From contig LUCM01007413.1 in the NCBI GenBank assembly GCA_008360955.1, forward strand, positions 1-64,000: a stretch of DNA of 64,000 nt, read 5' to 3'. Every line of letters starts with the position of its first letter. Positions within the stretch are counted from its first letter, which is position 1. The notes below the pieces were generated by a model. It worked only from the letters and a program-made list of their open reading frames with translations. It was not told where the DNA came from and did not search any database. Shown in pieces: positions 1-12,000 of this stretch. A program made the position numbers and the translations under genes. Origin of the DNA: Fasciolopsis buskii. Lineage: Eukaryota > Platyhelminthes > Trematoda > Plagiorchiida > Fasciolidae.

Positions 1-169
1 TTTTGGCATCACTAATCTCCTACGCTGGATTTTGTCCTACCTCACCCGAGGATCACAAGTAATCTTCATCGGCGGAATCACATCCAATCCTAGACCTGTT
101 ACGAATGGCGTCACCTAAGATGGTCCCTACCGGTTCAGCAGACCCGAGGGCTCGTCTGTAATCTTAGAA

Positions 170-663
170 ATGCTGAGTGCTGAACTAGCTGCAGAAGTAT
201 CCTTTGCCCTTCCTAAGGGACAAAACTTTCTGACATACCGTCGCGCGAACCCTGAAACGGTGCGCACGGCCGCCGTTCTCACTAAGCCATCGCCTGGTTG
301 TTCCGTTTCTTCCATGACACCGATCGGCTACCTACCTCGCGGCAAAACTCCCGAGACAAGAAGTACTACGTCTCCTGATCTAAAGTTGCGTTTTCCATCT
401 ATCCACTTTTGTTTTTTCTGTAGAAATGAAAGGCACCCCCTTGTCCATCGGCTCCAAAACACGGACGCTATATAGTTAGCTTGTCTCCATTGGCGAAAAG
501 ATCTCCCTAGTAATATAGTAGCGGAGGATTCACGAGAATTGCCTTTCATAATGAATGAGTCGTTGGGGGTGAGTACCGGCAAATCACGACAATCAGAGTC
601 GACAGGTACTAATGGTCGTTCATTCACTATCCGTTCACATCCCACGAGAGAGGCAGCCAGCAT
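170..663 (-). pseudogene. BEL/Pao integrase C-terminal domain (DUF5641-like)
   Basis: Best-preserved part of the BEL/Pao relic. Two open stretches (328-663 and 170-315) join by a frame change. The first starts in the integrase tail (IVNERPLVPV, then LTPND), passes through a helix with WRQANYIASVFWSRW, and ends in an SH3-like piece with GDVVLLV. The second continues with GDGLVRTAAVRTVSG and ends with a K-F-C-P-L motif typical of the end of these polyproteins. The domain helps bind DNA during integration. The frameshift between the halves and the stops upstream rule out function. Confidence 0.85.
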
Positions 664-900
664 TTGTCAGTCACTGACTGCTCCCCACAGATTGAAAACA
701 GTATGCGTCTTACTGAAAGCAGCATGCTCTCCCATATTCCTCCTCGATGGCTGGATTGAGGAGGGTTGAAGTTTCACTGCACTCCCTTCTGCGCAAGCCT
801 ACCGGAAATCCTGCCGAGGGACCAGTTCGCCATTGGGCTTTTTAGTTCGCGTTAAGCTCCGAAGAAATTCGTCCCGTTGTCACCGAAGAATAGTGAGTCA
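664..900 (-). pseudogene. BEL/Pao integrase catalytic core remnant
   Basis: Read on the - strand, this part contains DNGTNFFGA (855-881), FNPP and then a GG-W-E segment (about 727-745). These are the D and E positions of the retroviral-type integrase core, and the spacing suits BEL/Pao. Two in-frame stops fall between them. It runs directly into the C-terminal domain at 663. The first catalytic Asp was not located. Confidence 0.75.
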
Positions 901-3110
901 TTGTGTGAGGTTCCGAACCCAGTGTCCCAAGGTAAAGTACCAAATTCCCGAAGCAGAGCTACTAATTTCCCGATGCCGACCAATTATTGTCTGCTCAGCC
1001 TTCTGGCCTAACATTCCGCGGCTTTAATACCAAACGCAATCCGAGCTACAGAAGAGGTCTTCCCACATGACGCCAATCTTCATATGCCAATAGCTGTAAG
1101 CGATTCATCCCTCAACACTAAGAGCGTGCCGTCCATCTGGCCTTTGAACGAGAGTTCGTCTAACTACTCTAATTCCAAGAAATAAAGTTGCAGGTCATTC
1201 CCCTAGTGGCACTCCGACGCCGAGAAAAACGCAACCATATTTGAATGCCACTCATATTTAGTCAATCTGGGCATCTATCACACCCTAGGTGCTCTCTACT
1301 CTTAATAAGGCACCACTCAGTACTCAAACCCCATTGCTAAAATTCCTAATGAAAACATGCCCACCCCTCTCGTCCAGCTGCTCTCAGATGAGCGGCTAAC
1401 TACTACCTCCTATAACCCTAATATCTACCCCTTTAACCCTTCTAAACCGCTTATCTAACTGCAATCCCCCCGGGGAGCTGTTTATCAACTTTGGCCCGTA
1501 ATATCCCTAGTTGTACCATCAGACTCAAACTGAAAAGTGCGACCTCCTTGCTCTCTGAAATGCTCTCCTGAATACACCGGCTACATAATCCCCAATCCTT
1601 ATTAGTTTTCAACCATCTCCGTTAGTTCATACCAGCTTAACTCACCTTATCTCTTTAATTACTCGTCCAAGGCCAACGAAGTTCTACCCATTCGCATACA
1701 CCACCTCCCACATCCTGTATACTTGATCACTAACAACTGCTCTCCACCTTTCAACAACTCACGGTTTCTTCAAAAACGCACCCAACCGGCCCGGTCCTTT
1801 CAAGCATTGTATTACCATCTACCGTTGTTGGCACGAAAATGAGGTTTCCACTAACGAAGGAGTCAAGCTGATGGGGGGACAATATTTTTGCGAACGAGAC
1901 TTGGGTCCTCCGGCCAGTTATTTCCGAGGTTGATGTTACTAGATATCTCTGCAAACGCAGCCAGCCGTACAATAACATAGGATCACAAGCCCCCATTGCT
2001 GCCACATATCAATCACCAAAGGTCACCCATTTCCATTTCCCTCATAATGCCCCAGCAATAACCCATTAGACTCTGGTAATTATGGCCCCTCTTTTTTAAG
2101 TCGCTGCTGGTTAACGGTCGCTTACCTATGAATAATATGAGTCATTTATGCCTTTGCTCTGAATCCTTCTCCTCCATTGCCAATGCGTAGATATCGGAAC
2201 CCATGGTCTCTGTGGTCATAGCAACTAGTCTCCAGATCCTATTTCATTTATTAACAATGCTGCTCACTTTCACTTTAGGATCTGTGTCTTTTCACCCCAC
2301 AGGCGCTCGAGAATGGCCTTCTGCAGCACACTGTGCTCCTATGCAAGTGTCCAACCTTCAACAATTCCAAATGTTAGTTACGGCATTTCTTTCAAGCCCA
2401 GTTTGCCAATTTTAATTTCATCACCTCACTCTTACTGTATCCCTGATCATTAGGCCAAACTGTTGACCATAAGCTCTGCTCCTAAATCAATGGGTCTTCA
2501 GTGCACGCCAAAAATGCTTCAGATTCTAATTAACGCGCGACCAACCAAGTAAGATTGGCACCATGAGGCGCTTAGCTCAAACATCCCCCCAATGACATCA
2601 TTCTAATCAATGCAACGTGGTTGCTAGAATACACAACCACAAACCAAATGTTCCTGAGTAGTGACATTTCCTTCTTAACGCACCGAACTCACAAACATGG
2701 AGGTAGTTGCCTTGCTTGCGTTAAGCGTGAATTCCCCGTTTCTGACCCCCGTAATCCAGTGATAAACATTTTGTCTGACATTTTGGGGATCACTATCCGT
2801 ATGCATAACCCTGCAGTGTATCTTCGACACGTACATCGACCTCGTTCGTCAAACGGTTTTGAGTTCCCCCAACTCATCAATGCGTTTAAGTATATTCCAC
2901 CTATCCAAGGAGAAGCAAAACTTATAACAAGAGACTTCAATAGTTCTAAGATGTGCTGATCCACCAAGACCGCCTCTCGGCAGCTCTTGAACTTCGTTCG
3001 TGAAACCAACATAGCAGAATGGACGTGAAACTTCTCCGACCCCACTGGAAGAAGTAATATGCTCAACCAAGCATCTATCCATAGTCTCAATAATTTTGTC
3101 ACCTCTCTAC

Positions 3111-6100
3111 CGGTTAACTGACCAAGTAATGAGCAGAAGACGAAATCTTGTTTACTCTATTTGGTTTCTAGACCCCGAACATTCAAAACTGCTGTCGATT
3201 TCGCGGACACCTCTTAGAAATTAGCAAACTGCGCCGGTCTGACTGCCACTATCCGAAACCTTGACTCGTCTGATCTCTTCCTCTCGTCTGGCCGCTCAGT
3301 AGCCGGTGACATCTCACGCGCAAACCTCCGTTGGATTATTAAAACTCATCCCTCACAGCTCTCAACCCCGGCCATTGCAAATGAGCAAAATCTGTAAACG
3401 TGGGTGGATTATCGAAATGCAGAATATCTAAATCTTCCATATTACTGGGAAAGAATAGACTTCAACACGGCCTGCTTGCCTCATATTAGAATAAACCTTG
3501 TATACAGAAACTAATCGCCCTTCGGCAAAGAAATCCTGGCCCGCAAGCAGCAAGACCTCTGCGATCCCGCAAGCTTAACAGTAATTCGAATACCCCAGTG
3601 TGAATGACTGTCTGTTAACCTAGATTAGTATTTTGTGTTCCGGTCATTTGACTAAATGTCCTACTTTACCGAAGTTCAAGTACCTGGCATTATAGAAGAA
3701 GCGCATAGCCTCCTACAAGAATCACACTTTTCCAAAGGTGATTTGACTCCAGTCTATGAATTCTGTTTGCTTGTAAATTTGAGATGAATTTATCACAAGA
3801 TTCGGATTAGTTCGGAGCTTTGGGATAAACATTTTGATATACGTAATCGAAAACACCACGAAAAAATTGGTGAAAAGGATCAAGTGTAAAGATTCACATA
3901 CTGGCGATGCTCATAGTCCTCAGTGCCCGTTGAAAGGTAGAATCAAGAAGCAAAAGTCTCTTCTACTAATCTGAGCGTCAAGGTCTCAAATTTGAATAGT
4001 CTTTCGATCGCCAAGCACACAGTGTAGCTTTTGTCTGAAGTTCGAGAATAAAATTACTAATGTTCTCGAAGTCTTGGAATTTAGTTCTAAATAGGTAAAA
4101 GAACAAATCAATAGCTTGTGAGCAGCCATCACATTCCTTTTGTTTTATCGGTCCTATATCTCTCAAGTACTTGACGTTAAAATCGGAGGCACTGGCCCGA
4201 CTACGAAACAGTAGATGCTAGAATGCGTAAGATGGAAAACCAGATAATTGGTCTGTGGAGCCTCAGAGATTTTATACTCACAACGAATAAGATGTTTTAA
4301 CGATCAGTTCGTTAGATACTCAAAGATCCAGGGTTGACTTGATTTCTGTTTTTATTTAAATCTCATTGGGGCTTACCACCGAGCTATTTGCACACTGGAA
4401 CATTAAAAATCTTACACAGCATTCTAAGAGAGCACTTACATTATAAGAAAAAGCAAACACTTCAAAGAACTTCCTTAAACACAGATGGATCTCCATGCGA
4501 AGCCATTTACCCAAACAGGCAACCGAATCTTTCGCAGAAGGAAAGCTTTCATTTTCTGTCTGGCTTAAAATTAGACTATGCTGCCCAAACCCAACCATAT
4601 TTTGACCCCACCAAGACAAGAATAACAATTTGCTCTTCCGAATTCCAAGAAGCACAATGGATATTTGTCTTTGGTTTTTGTCTGCTACTATTGTTGTTTT
4701 ATGTGTATTCACATATGCTTATTGAATCATGCTTGCTGCTTTCTTATTTATTTGTTACTTTGCTGCCATCTCTTACCTGGACACCGGTTGTTGAGCGTGG
4801 AGCGTTTTTGCAACACGGGGTGTCTACATATGATCAACAAATTCGATGTCGTATGAATCGTGTTCGTGGCTATCGCATGCTTCCTAATTCTCATTATTTC
4901 AGTCCCACGACATCCGCGGAATGCAGAAAACAAATCTGAGGAAGACTGGCCATAAAATTTGGCATGCCATGAACTTTAACACTTAAAAACAGTGGTCAAA
5001 GCGGGAGCTGTTTGTGTTGAAGAAAAATCAGAGCACATACCAGCACCAGGAATGGGTCCAAAACCACATGAATTTTCACCTCTAAGATCACTAAATGAAA
5101 ACAAAGCTGCTTTCTTCTCTCATCAGTGTAACAACTCGACATTCCTCATTATGGTCAATCAATCACTCAGTTGAAATGTGAAGACCTTGGAGAGGAATGC
5201 TGATATCCACATCAAAGGAAAAACGCAACCAGGTGCCGGCATCCATAAGCACTGTTTTGTACCTTAGCACCAATTCATTGCCTCATGCGCATTAAAAACA
5301 ATGAGTCATGAATTTCGATTTGTCTGATTGGTCCGAATGAAGACTCTTTTCTAACTGCTGCACCTAGTAGCGGGGCTTTCCACTCTTACCATAAAGCGGT
5401 TCCGCTTTTCATTCGATTTTCATAATCAAACTTTAAATGATGTTGACTCCATAAGCGGTCAGAAGTGGGTGCCTTGCAATATCGGACTTTATATATTTTT
5501 GATGCAGCACAAGTCGACGAGTAACAAACCAATTAACAATGCAATTGGCTAATCTACGAGACACTTATCTGCCTTGCAATCATATAAAAACGTCAGGAAG
5601 CAACCAAAAGTGTGCATAGTTTACACAGAAGACCGGAAAGAACAGAAGAAATGTAATCACCTCATTTCATCTGTCCCCTTCTTTTCGTATCAATAAATCT
5701 GTTTTTGATTCCGTTGTGCTCTGAGCAAGCGTTTCAAAGTGTTTTGCCTAAATTTTCCAGTAAATTACAACGTGGATACTTCCAAACAAAAATTGGGGCT
5801 CTAGCCATGTACTCAGCAGGTACTACTCTCCACGAATACCAGTGTGGTAGTTATTTCATACTTGTGCTGTTCATCATTCGGTCAAATTCATCTATGATCA
5901 TCCTCCTGGGACTGCGGTTCTGCAATGGAATGTCACGATTGATGCTGATCTTTACACCGGCCGACATCGTAGTGCGGTCTCTGTTTTTCATGCGAATCAT
6001 TTATCTTTCCATGTTCTCTCTTTGGGGGAACTACTAGAAATTTCTTATTAACGCAGCCCCTTTATGTGAATCGGTAAATTTAATAGGCTGGGCTAAATTA

Positions 6101-8963
6101 GTATCACGCCATGTAATCTTGTGTTCGTAATACACAGATGGTGCAGGTCAAATGTAACGAAGAGGTATGTGCTTCATGATACAGTACTATTTTGACAACT
6201 GTATAATCATTCATTGGTCTTCTCGGTCAGCTATTCAGTCGGATTTGCATCAAGAACATCTTGGAGTTCAAAAAATGAAATCTCTGACCCCACGAATTTG
6301 TAATGTTTTGAATTGAATGGTGATTAGATCTTGTGTGCTTAACGGTGTAGTGAATGCGTGTAAATGGACTCTGTGGCCTTCGTCATGCAAAGCCTGACAA
6401 AGTACTCATAATGACTATTGTGGACCACTTCTAAACAAACATTTTGCCTTGGCTGTCAATGGTTTCTACTGCCAATAATCAAAAGTGCATTTAAATACAG
6501 CTCCGAATTCTGGAAATATTTAGCTAACATTAGGTGCACAATTCCGCTGATGATGCTGACGTGGAAATCGACCTATTGATAGGACTGAGGAGTAAATGTC
6601 CCTCGTTTATTGCCGTACGTTTCGTAAACAGCATTGCAGTCAATCACGTCAAATTTCATTTATGGTTCACTTGTAAATTACAAAGTTACGAAGGTTAGTC
6701 TGACATTAGCCGGTCTATTTATGATGTTTAGACTACGTGCCGCTAACGAGCGAAGCCGAATAGTATGTTAGTCGAAAATGCAAGATAAGATTCGTTGGGC
6801 AACAATAATTAAAAAAATTACAGAGTAATTTGAAGTTATAATTATCCATAAAGTGTAACCAAGAGTTGCTTATTCACCAAGCCCAGTATCTGTCCAACGG
6901 CCTAATTACTTAGACATTCCGCCTACGAGCGTTTTTCCCGATTGCGAATCACGGCTGGGGCAAGGCAAATATGCACTGTTGATGATTTGTAAGAAAAAAC
7001 AGCTCTTACGCGAATTTTTATTTCTTATTAAGCTGGCAAGTTGAGTGTGATCAGTATTCTTTTTAGTCGCAGTGTCTATTACCAGTTCCAATTTTTAGCT
7101 GAGGACCTCCAAATCCCCAAACAACCATTAATTTCTACGTTTATTTGCGAATGGCACGAAGAGCCAGAAGTTGTATCGCATGAGAAATCTACTTACGCAC
7201 GGTTCATCCAAAGGTCGGCACTGCCAACCGGAATCGAAAAAGGCAAATATTGATTTCTCGAAAATTTAAAGCACGAACTTTCCCGTGACTCTATCTTAAC
7301 GGTCGCTTTTGTGACAATCAAGAGAGCACTCAAAAACGGTCGCGTATATTAAATTATGTTGATGATGGTTGTGATTAGAATATATTTGACATTTAAAAAA
7401 TCTCCTGCGAAATGAACTTCGAATTATTGGTAATTTTCAAAATATCCTGCCAATGGTCCGTATACTCATCCGGCCGACTGGCACGCTTGTTTAGCCAGAT
7501 GGTCAGAATTGCCAGAATAGGAAAACACTAGGGGATGCTAGTGGTGGGAATTCCAACTAAATCTCGAGTCAATAGTCCAGAGCACCACAGGTGACTTGGG
7601 ACCCCCAAATCCAGGTCCTCATGAACCGTGTTTTAAAGTTGACTACTTCAAACCATGCATTTGTGACCGTTTCATTCGAAGATAAAATAAATTTTCACAT
7701 TAATGGTCAAAAAGGTTTAACATTTTGGGACGGTATAACATTTGATGAATTTCGAGATAACACAATTAAACTGGTGTGTAAAGGTCTTGTTCATTTTATT
7801 TGCGGGAGTCACTTTGGGGACTACCCAGTATCCACGGCTCCGGCGGAGGGTAATCTTAGGAAAAATAAGTGTCTTTTTTCCACTGTTATGTTCCGCGAAA
7901 TTTTACCATTCTCCGACAATATGTTTGACTTTCATCTTATGATTTTTGAAAATGATATTAAAGTGTTATGTATTTGGTGACTTTGGACCTTCAGTTCATG
8001 GTTCGAAAATTACATTTTCCAGTTGACCTTCAGACCATGTCATCTGATGGTTCCTCCCGATTACGACACTGTACTTTTGAAAGTGTTTGGAGTTCATGTA
8101 ATGCGCACACACTACTGACATATTCTAGATTACAATTTGCGCAGTAGATCTTCGCCTGCATGTTGAGCTTTGTTCTGCTACTGATTAGGTTCTTGCATTA
8201 TATGTTAGTGTGTTTCATATTACAACTTCTAGATATGCAAAATTGGTAACAGTAACCAATTAAGAGGTACTAAAAAAAGGCAATGATAGTTGTTTCTGTG
8301 GCAGTAATTCGCAAACGATGAAAGGATTTGTTGTTTTACGCATATGTAAACGATTGACAATCGTCGTAGATGCGGATGAAGTATTTAATAGGAAACATCA
8401 GATTGAGAGGATGCAACTTGCCGAGAGAAGCATCCTGAGTTCAGTTGATTGACAAAAATTATGATCTCGATGTGTTCCAACACATTACCATATTCGACGG
8501 GATAAAGCCAAGGATACGTGACTTATTTTGGCCCAACAGTAGTAAGATAGTACAGATAGCCTACTTTAAGTTGAAATTGTGAGGGATGTGACTGACGTTG
8601 CTGTCTGACCCAATAACCAATGTTTTTTCTGCTTAATAGTAATTAATTACATTACAATGTTGCTCATTTCCGTATTAATGCATGCAACAATTGAGGGCTA
8701 TCATTCTGATTTCTCATCAGTCTTTCGTGCGCCAACTGGCGGACAATACTGAATGTAACGATTTTTTTATCAAAACATTTGTAGGACTGCGGAGCTGGTA
8801 GGCTGTTTTCCTGAAAACGTTCAATTAGCAAGAGACCGTTGGTGGTCAACCCTACATATACCCCATAATTAATATAACAAAATCAGAACTACTTTCATTC
8901 AGTACGACAGTCATTGGAAAGCATATTATCATTGCTTTAAAACGAAATTAGGTTTTTCAGCGC
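3111..8963. other. Intergenic DNA downstream of legumain A
   Basis: AT-rich DNA without a recognisable gene. The BEL/Pao relic may extend a few hundred bases past 3110, but no domain could be read there. A gag-like scrap sits at 3978-4166. The longest open frame (4388-4939, + strand, 183 codons) has no recognisable domain and is contradicted by a long frame on the other strand, so it is treated as chance. No AATAAA was found close after the legumain A stop; an ATTAAA on the - strand near 8386 is the nearest weak candidate. Confidence 0.5.
3978..4166 (-). pseudogene. Possible Ty3/gypsy-type Gag scrap
   Basis: A 62-codon - strand frame includes KFQDFENISNFILELQTKA followed by a Cys, resembling the segment in Ty3/gypsy Gag proteins where a Q-x-x-E-x-x-x-x-F pattern precedes an L-x-x-L-A-x-x-C helix. 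No zinc knuckle or neighbouring pol was seen. It is short enough to be a coincidence. Confidence 0.25.
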
Positions 8964-9065
8964 TTAAACACATACATCATTTATTACGTGGACCATTTCT
9001 TCTGCATCATAACCAGCTCGGCAGAGGTCGCCAAATCGAAACGATTGATGAGCCACTTCAGGAAC
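8964..9065 (-). CDS. LGMN: Legumain A exon 12 (C-terminus)
   Basis: 33 codons plus TAA, acceptor TTTCACCAG. It begins [20 protein letters not shown] and ends HVINDVCV. Cys407 and Cys424 complete the four-Cys prodomain. It was chosen over another downstream open frame (9252-9470) because it keeps phase and has a near-identical partner in copy B (29 of 33 residues). Confidence 0.95.
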   Translation of the reverse strand, partial: VPEVAHQSFRFGDLCRAGYDAEEMVHVINDVCV

Positions 9066-12000
9066 CTGGTGAAATATAAAAGGTTTTCGGTTGTGAATAA
9101 GTAAACAATACATTCATTTTCAAGTGAGCAGAAAAAGGTCAGTGTTGGAAAGTAATAATACGATTCCACAGGAAAATCTTCGGTTAGTATAGTTTCCTCA
9201 ATTTCACCTAACATTTCTCTTGTATATGGCATCTTTTACTTCGGGTGAACTTCAAAGACAAACCAAGGGATTCACAAGATTCTGTCCTTGACGTCCATTT
9301 CCATCTACTCCACGACGGGTTGGAATGTTCTGTCCTACAAACTCTACGCTAACCTCAAGTGCAAGAAGTCGCTTAATCACCCACACAATCCGCGTTGCAT
9401 TTGTTAGTGTCCCTAATTTCACAACGCCATAACTCGTTGCGTAAAAGCGATGCATTTGTATGAGTCTCACTTAACAGGTAGTCAGTAATTTGAAACTACC
9501 CAGTGCGCTATGTCGCATATCCGAGTCTGTGGAACGCTTGAAGTAATATGAAAACGTGTTTTATTAGTCGTGAAATATATGCATTTCAGGGAGAAATCCA
9601 GCGGCTTGTATACAGCCACAGATTTAAGGTTTGCTAGTACTAATGGTTAGTATGAGCTGCTGGAATCATGGAAACATTTGTATCCTAGAACGCAAATTTT
9701 CACTACGTGGCCACTTCATGAATCGTCGGCATTTTGTGATCCCATTTTTATATTTTGGTGTCAACATCCTTAAAAGATCTGATGTCCTAAAGCATCCACT
9801 AAATCAGTCACTTGAAGTTGACCGCTTGTATTAATATAGCTCGAAGCCGAGAAAATTCGCGTACACATTTAAGTTCGTGGGTGCACAAAAGTCAAGCTTT
9901 GCCCTACTGCGATTAACAGTATCTTAAGCTAAGCAAATTTTAACTAAAATATTTCGTAATTAGAACAACTAAAGAAATGTTACTACAATAGTCAGTCTTT
10001 AGTGCAGCCTACAGGGATTTTCCAAAGGACCTCGAAAATCATCCGAAATCTTTTTATTTGGAATTATTTGACATGCTGTAGTGACGCTATTAAGTGCAAT
10101 TAAATTTTCAGTGGATATTCCAATTGGAAACCAGCGAATGTTAAACAAGTTTGCTGAGCAACCGGGAAACGAGTTTTTGAAAATTTCGATTTGTAGATGA
10201 CTCCGTGGCTGGCCAGTAAGAAGGCTTTGCTGTCGTCAAAAGCAATCGATTAGCCTTAATATGAGAATAACATTAGCAAAACAAATTAGAGTTCAGGAAG
10301 CGCTTTATCGGGATGGGCTTGGTAAAGTCAGTGCCATGAAGCCGTTGTACATATCCCCGCTGAACAAATCTGAGGACGGTCCAGCGTGTGTGCTGCGTGG
10401 CCGTGAGTAATTTGTAGCACTTATAGTGAAAACTTGTTCATTATGGATGAATTTGTCTTTAACAGAATTTCCACATTTTGTGGATTAGATGTCCTACGTT
10501 TTTAATCCTTATAAAATCCGTAGCAAGCTTTTCATCAGGTTAGGGACAGTTTTTTGGTTTGTATGCAAGTTTGAGAAATTGAATAAAGGGCCACTAGCAT
10601 TTGGATATAATCAAAGATATTTCAAATCAAGGTAATGCAAAGGTAATTTGAAGAACCTTGGTAATGGAATTGTGATTTCATTTTTAATATTCTAACTAAG
10701 GCAATATCACGTGATGCTTGATTTAACTTCTGATATCAAAGCTATCACCGGTCCTCACATTTCCCATTTCGTTTACTTTCTCGTAGCAACAATAATCCGA
10801 AAAGCATCATTTTGTACATTTTCTCACTAATGATTCTTAAACATAGGTGCACCGCAAAGTTTGGCCACCAACGCGGCTTCAAGTGTTATGCTTGATTTTT
10901 ACGAATTCATCGGAGTTGCTTTTGCAGGTGACCAAATGCCCATTTTGTTGCCCGTGCGCATGCACTGACGGTGTTGCGTCGACTGGTGCTGAATCGTCGG
11001 CGATCCAAAAGCCGAGCTCAGCGAATGGGATCTCACGAAAACCAAGACTGACTAACCAGAAGCAGATTTCCAAATCCAGTGAAAGATCATTTAGTTTCTT
11101 TTTTCTCTATCAACTGAGCAAAGCAATTTTATATTTGTCAGAAGTATATTGGTGATCAGGGGGATAAACATAGTGTTATTCACGTGCAAAATCTGGGTGA
11201 ACATTATTGAATTTAAGGAATTGTGCAAACGGACTAGCAATGTCATTCTAAGTACCAAAACACTGTCGAGAAATGGCCGGTCAATAGGGTAAAAATGGCG
11301 TCAGTTCTAGGTTGAGACAGCTCCGAACAAAGCAACGGTTTACCTGACCTCCTTATTGTCACGTAAATGCTCCATTTAAAATGTGTCCTAAAGGGATGAC
11401 CAACCCCTGTCGATTTATCTTCTCCTGCATTCAGGAAACACGTAACCTTTAATGCACCACACGAATAAATGTACCACAAATGAAAATAGCTCGTAAGTCT
11501 TGCCTTAAAAGAGCAAAACCAGTAGCACAACGAACTTTGCCGTCACATAATCAACGGAAATTGATTTGGCTGACCTGGTTAATGGTGAAACATTTGATTT
11601 GGAAGGCATCAAAAACAGTCTGGTAGCACTCTAGTTCTTCGTCTATCGTGTGTTGCTTGTTGCTTGATACCAGTTTGTTCTTGATTTCGGCCACAATATC
11701 ATCACTTGTTTCTTCCACCAAATGCTTCAGCTGAAAAACAGATGGAAGGGCTTTACTGGTTTAGTTACCATCTCGGGGATTTTTCTCGTTGGTAAACAAA
11801 TGGATCACACAACAGAATCGAGTGCTTCCCGTATGCTCAAGATATTTTTTTAAAGCCGATGGTATCAGAGCGAATTTGGTTCACTCTGAGTTAGTCCCGG
11901 TCTTGGGGGCTTGCCAAGGTTTATGTTGAAGCGGCTATCTAATCAGGAGGCAATGATGAGACAAAAGCAATTAACGATTTAGATTTCAGTCGTAAACAAA

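Larger units (their letters stand above)
120..3110 (-). pseudogene. BEL/Pao LTR retrotransposon remnant, pol 3' half
   Basis: Broken coding sequence of a BEL/Pao-type Pol polyprotein read right to left. Near 3000-3060 the frame reads SRPFCYVGF, resembling the start of the Pao A17/RNase H region. At 1751-2005 an open stretch has a weak match to the linker before integrase. At 855-881 it reads DNGTNFFGA followed by a stop, the second-Asp motif of the integrase core, and near 727-745 GGIWES carries the catalytic Glu position. From about 663 down to 170 comes the integrase C-terminal domain (DUF5641 type), with NERPLVPV, LTPND, the W-R-Q...FWSRW helix and GDVVLLV. Stops and frameshifts interrupt every domain, so it is dead. 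The reverse transcriptase end is not clearly visible and the 3' LTR would lie left of base 1. Family assignment rests on motif order and is firm for integrase, weaker beyond 1,100. Confidence 0.82.

Noticed and set aside
4388..4939. Longest uninterrupted frame in the window (183 codons, + strand) as a gene
   Set aside because: No recognised domain, no clear splice context, low-complexity Leu-rich middle, and an equally open frame of 118 codons on the opposite strand.
7591..7980. 129-codon + strand frame as a gene downstream of legumain A
   Set aside because: No family resemblance, another frame open over the same bases, and no supporting signals.
9252..9470. Frame considered as the last exon of legumain A
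   Set aside because: Its only nearby acceptors do not keep phase with exon 11 in this frame, it lacks the expected Cys pattern, and copy B has no counterpart. The exon at 8964-9065 fits on all counts.
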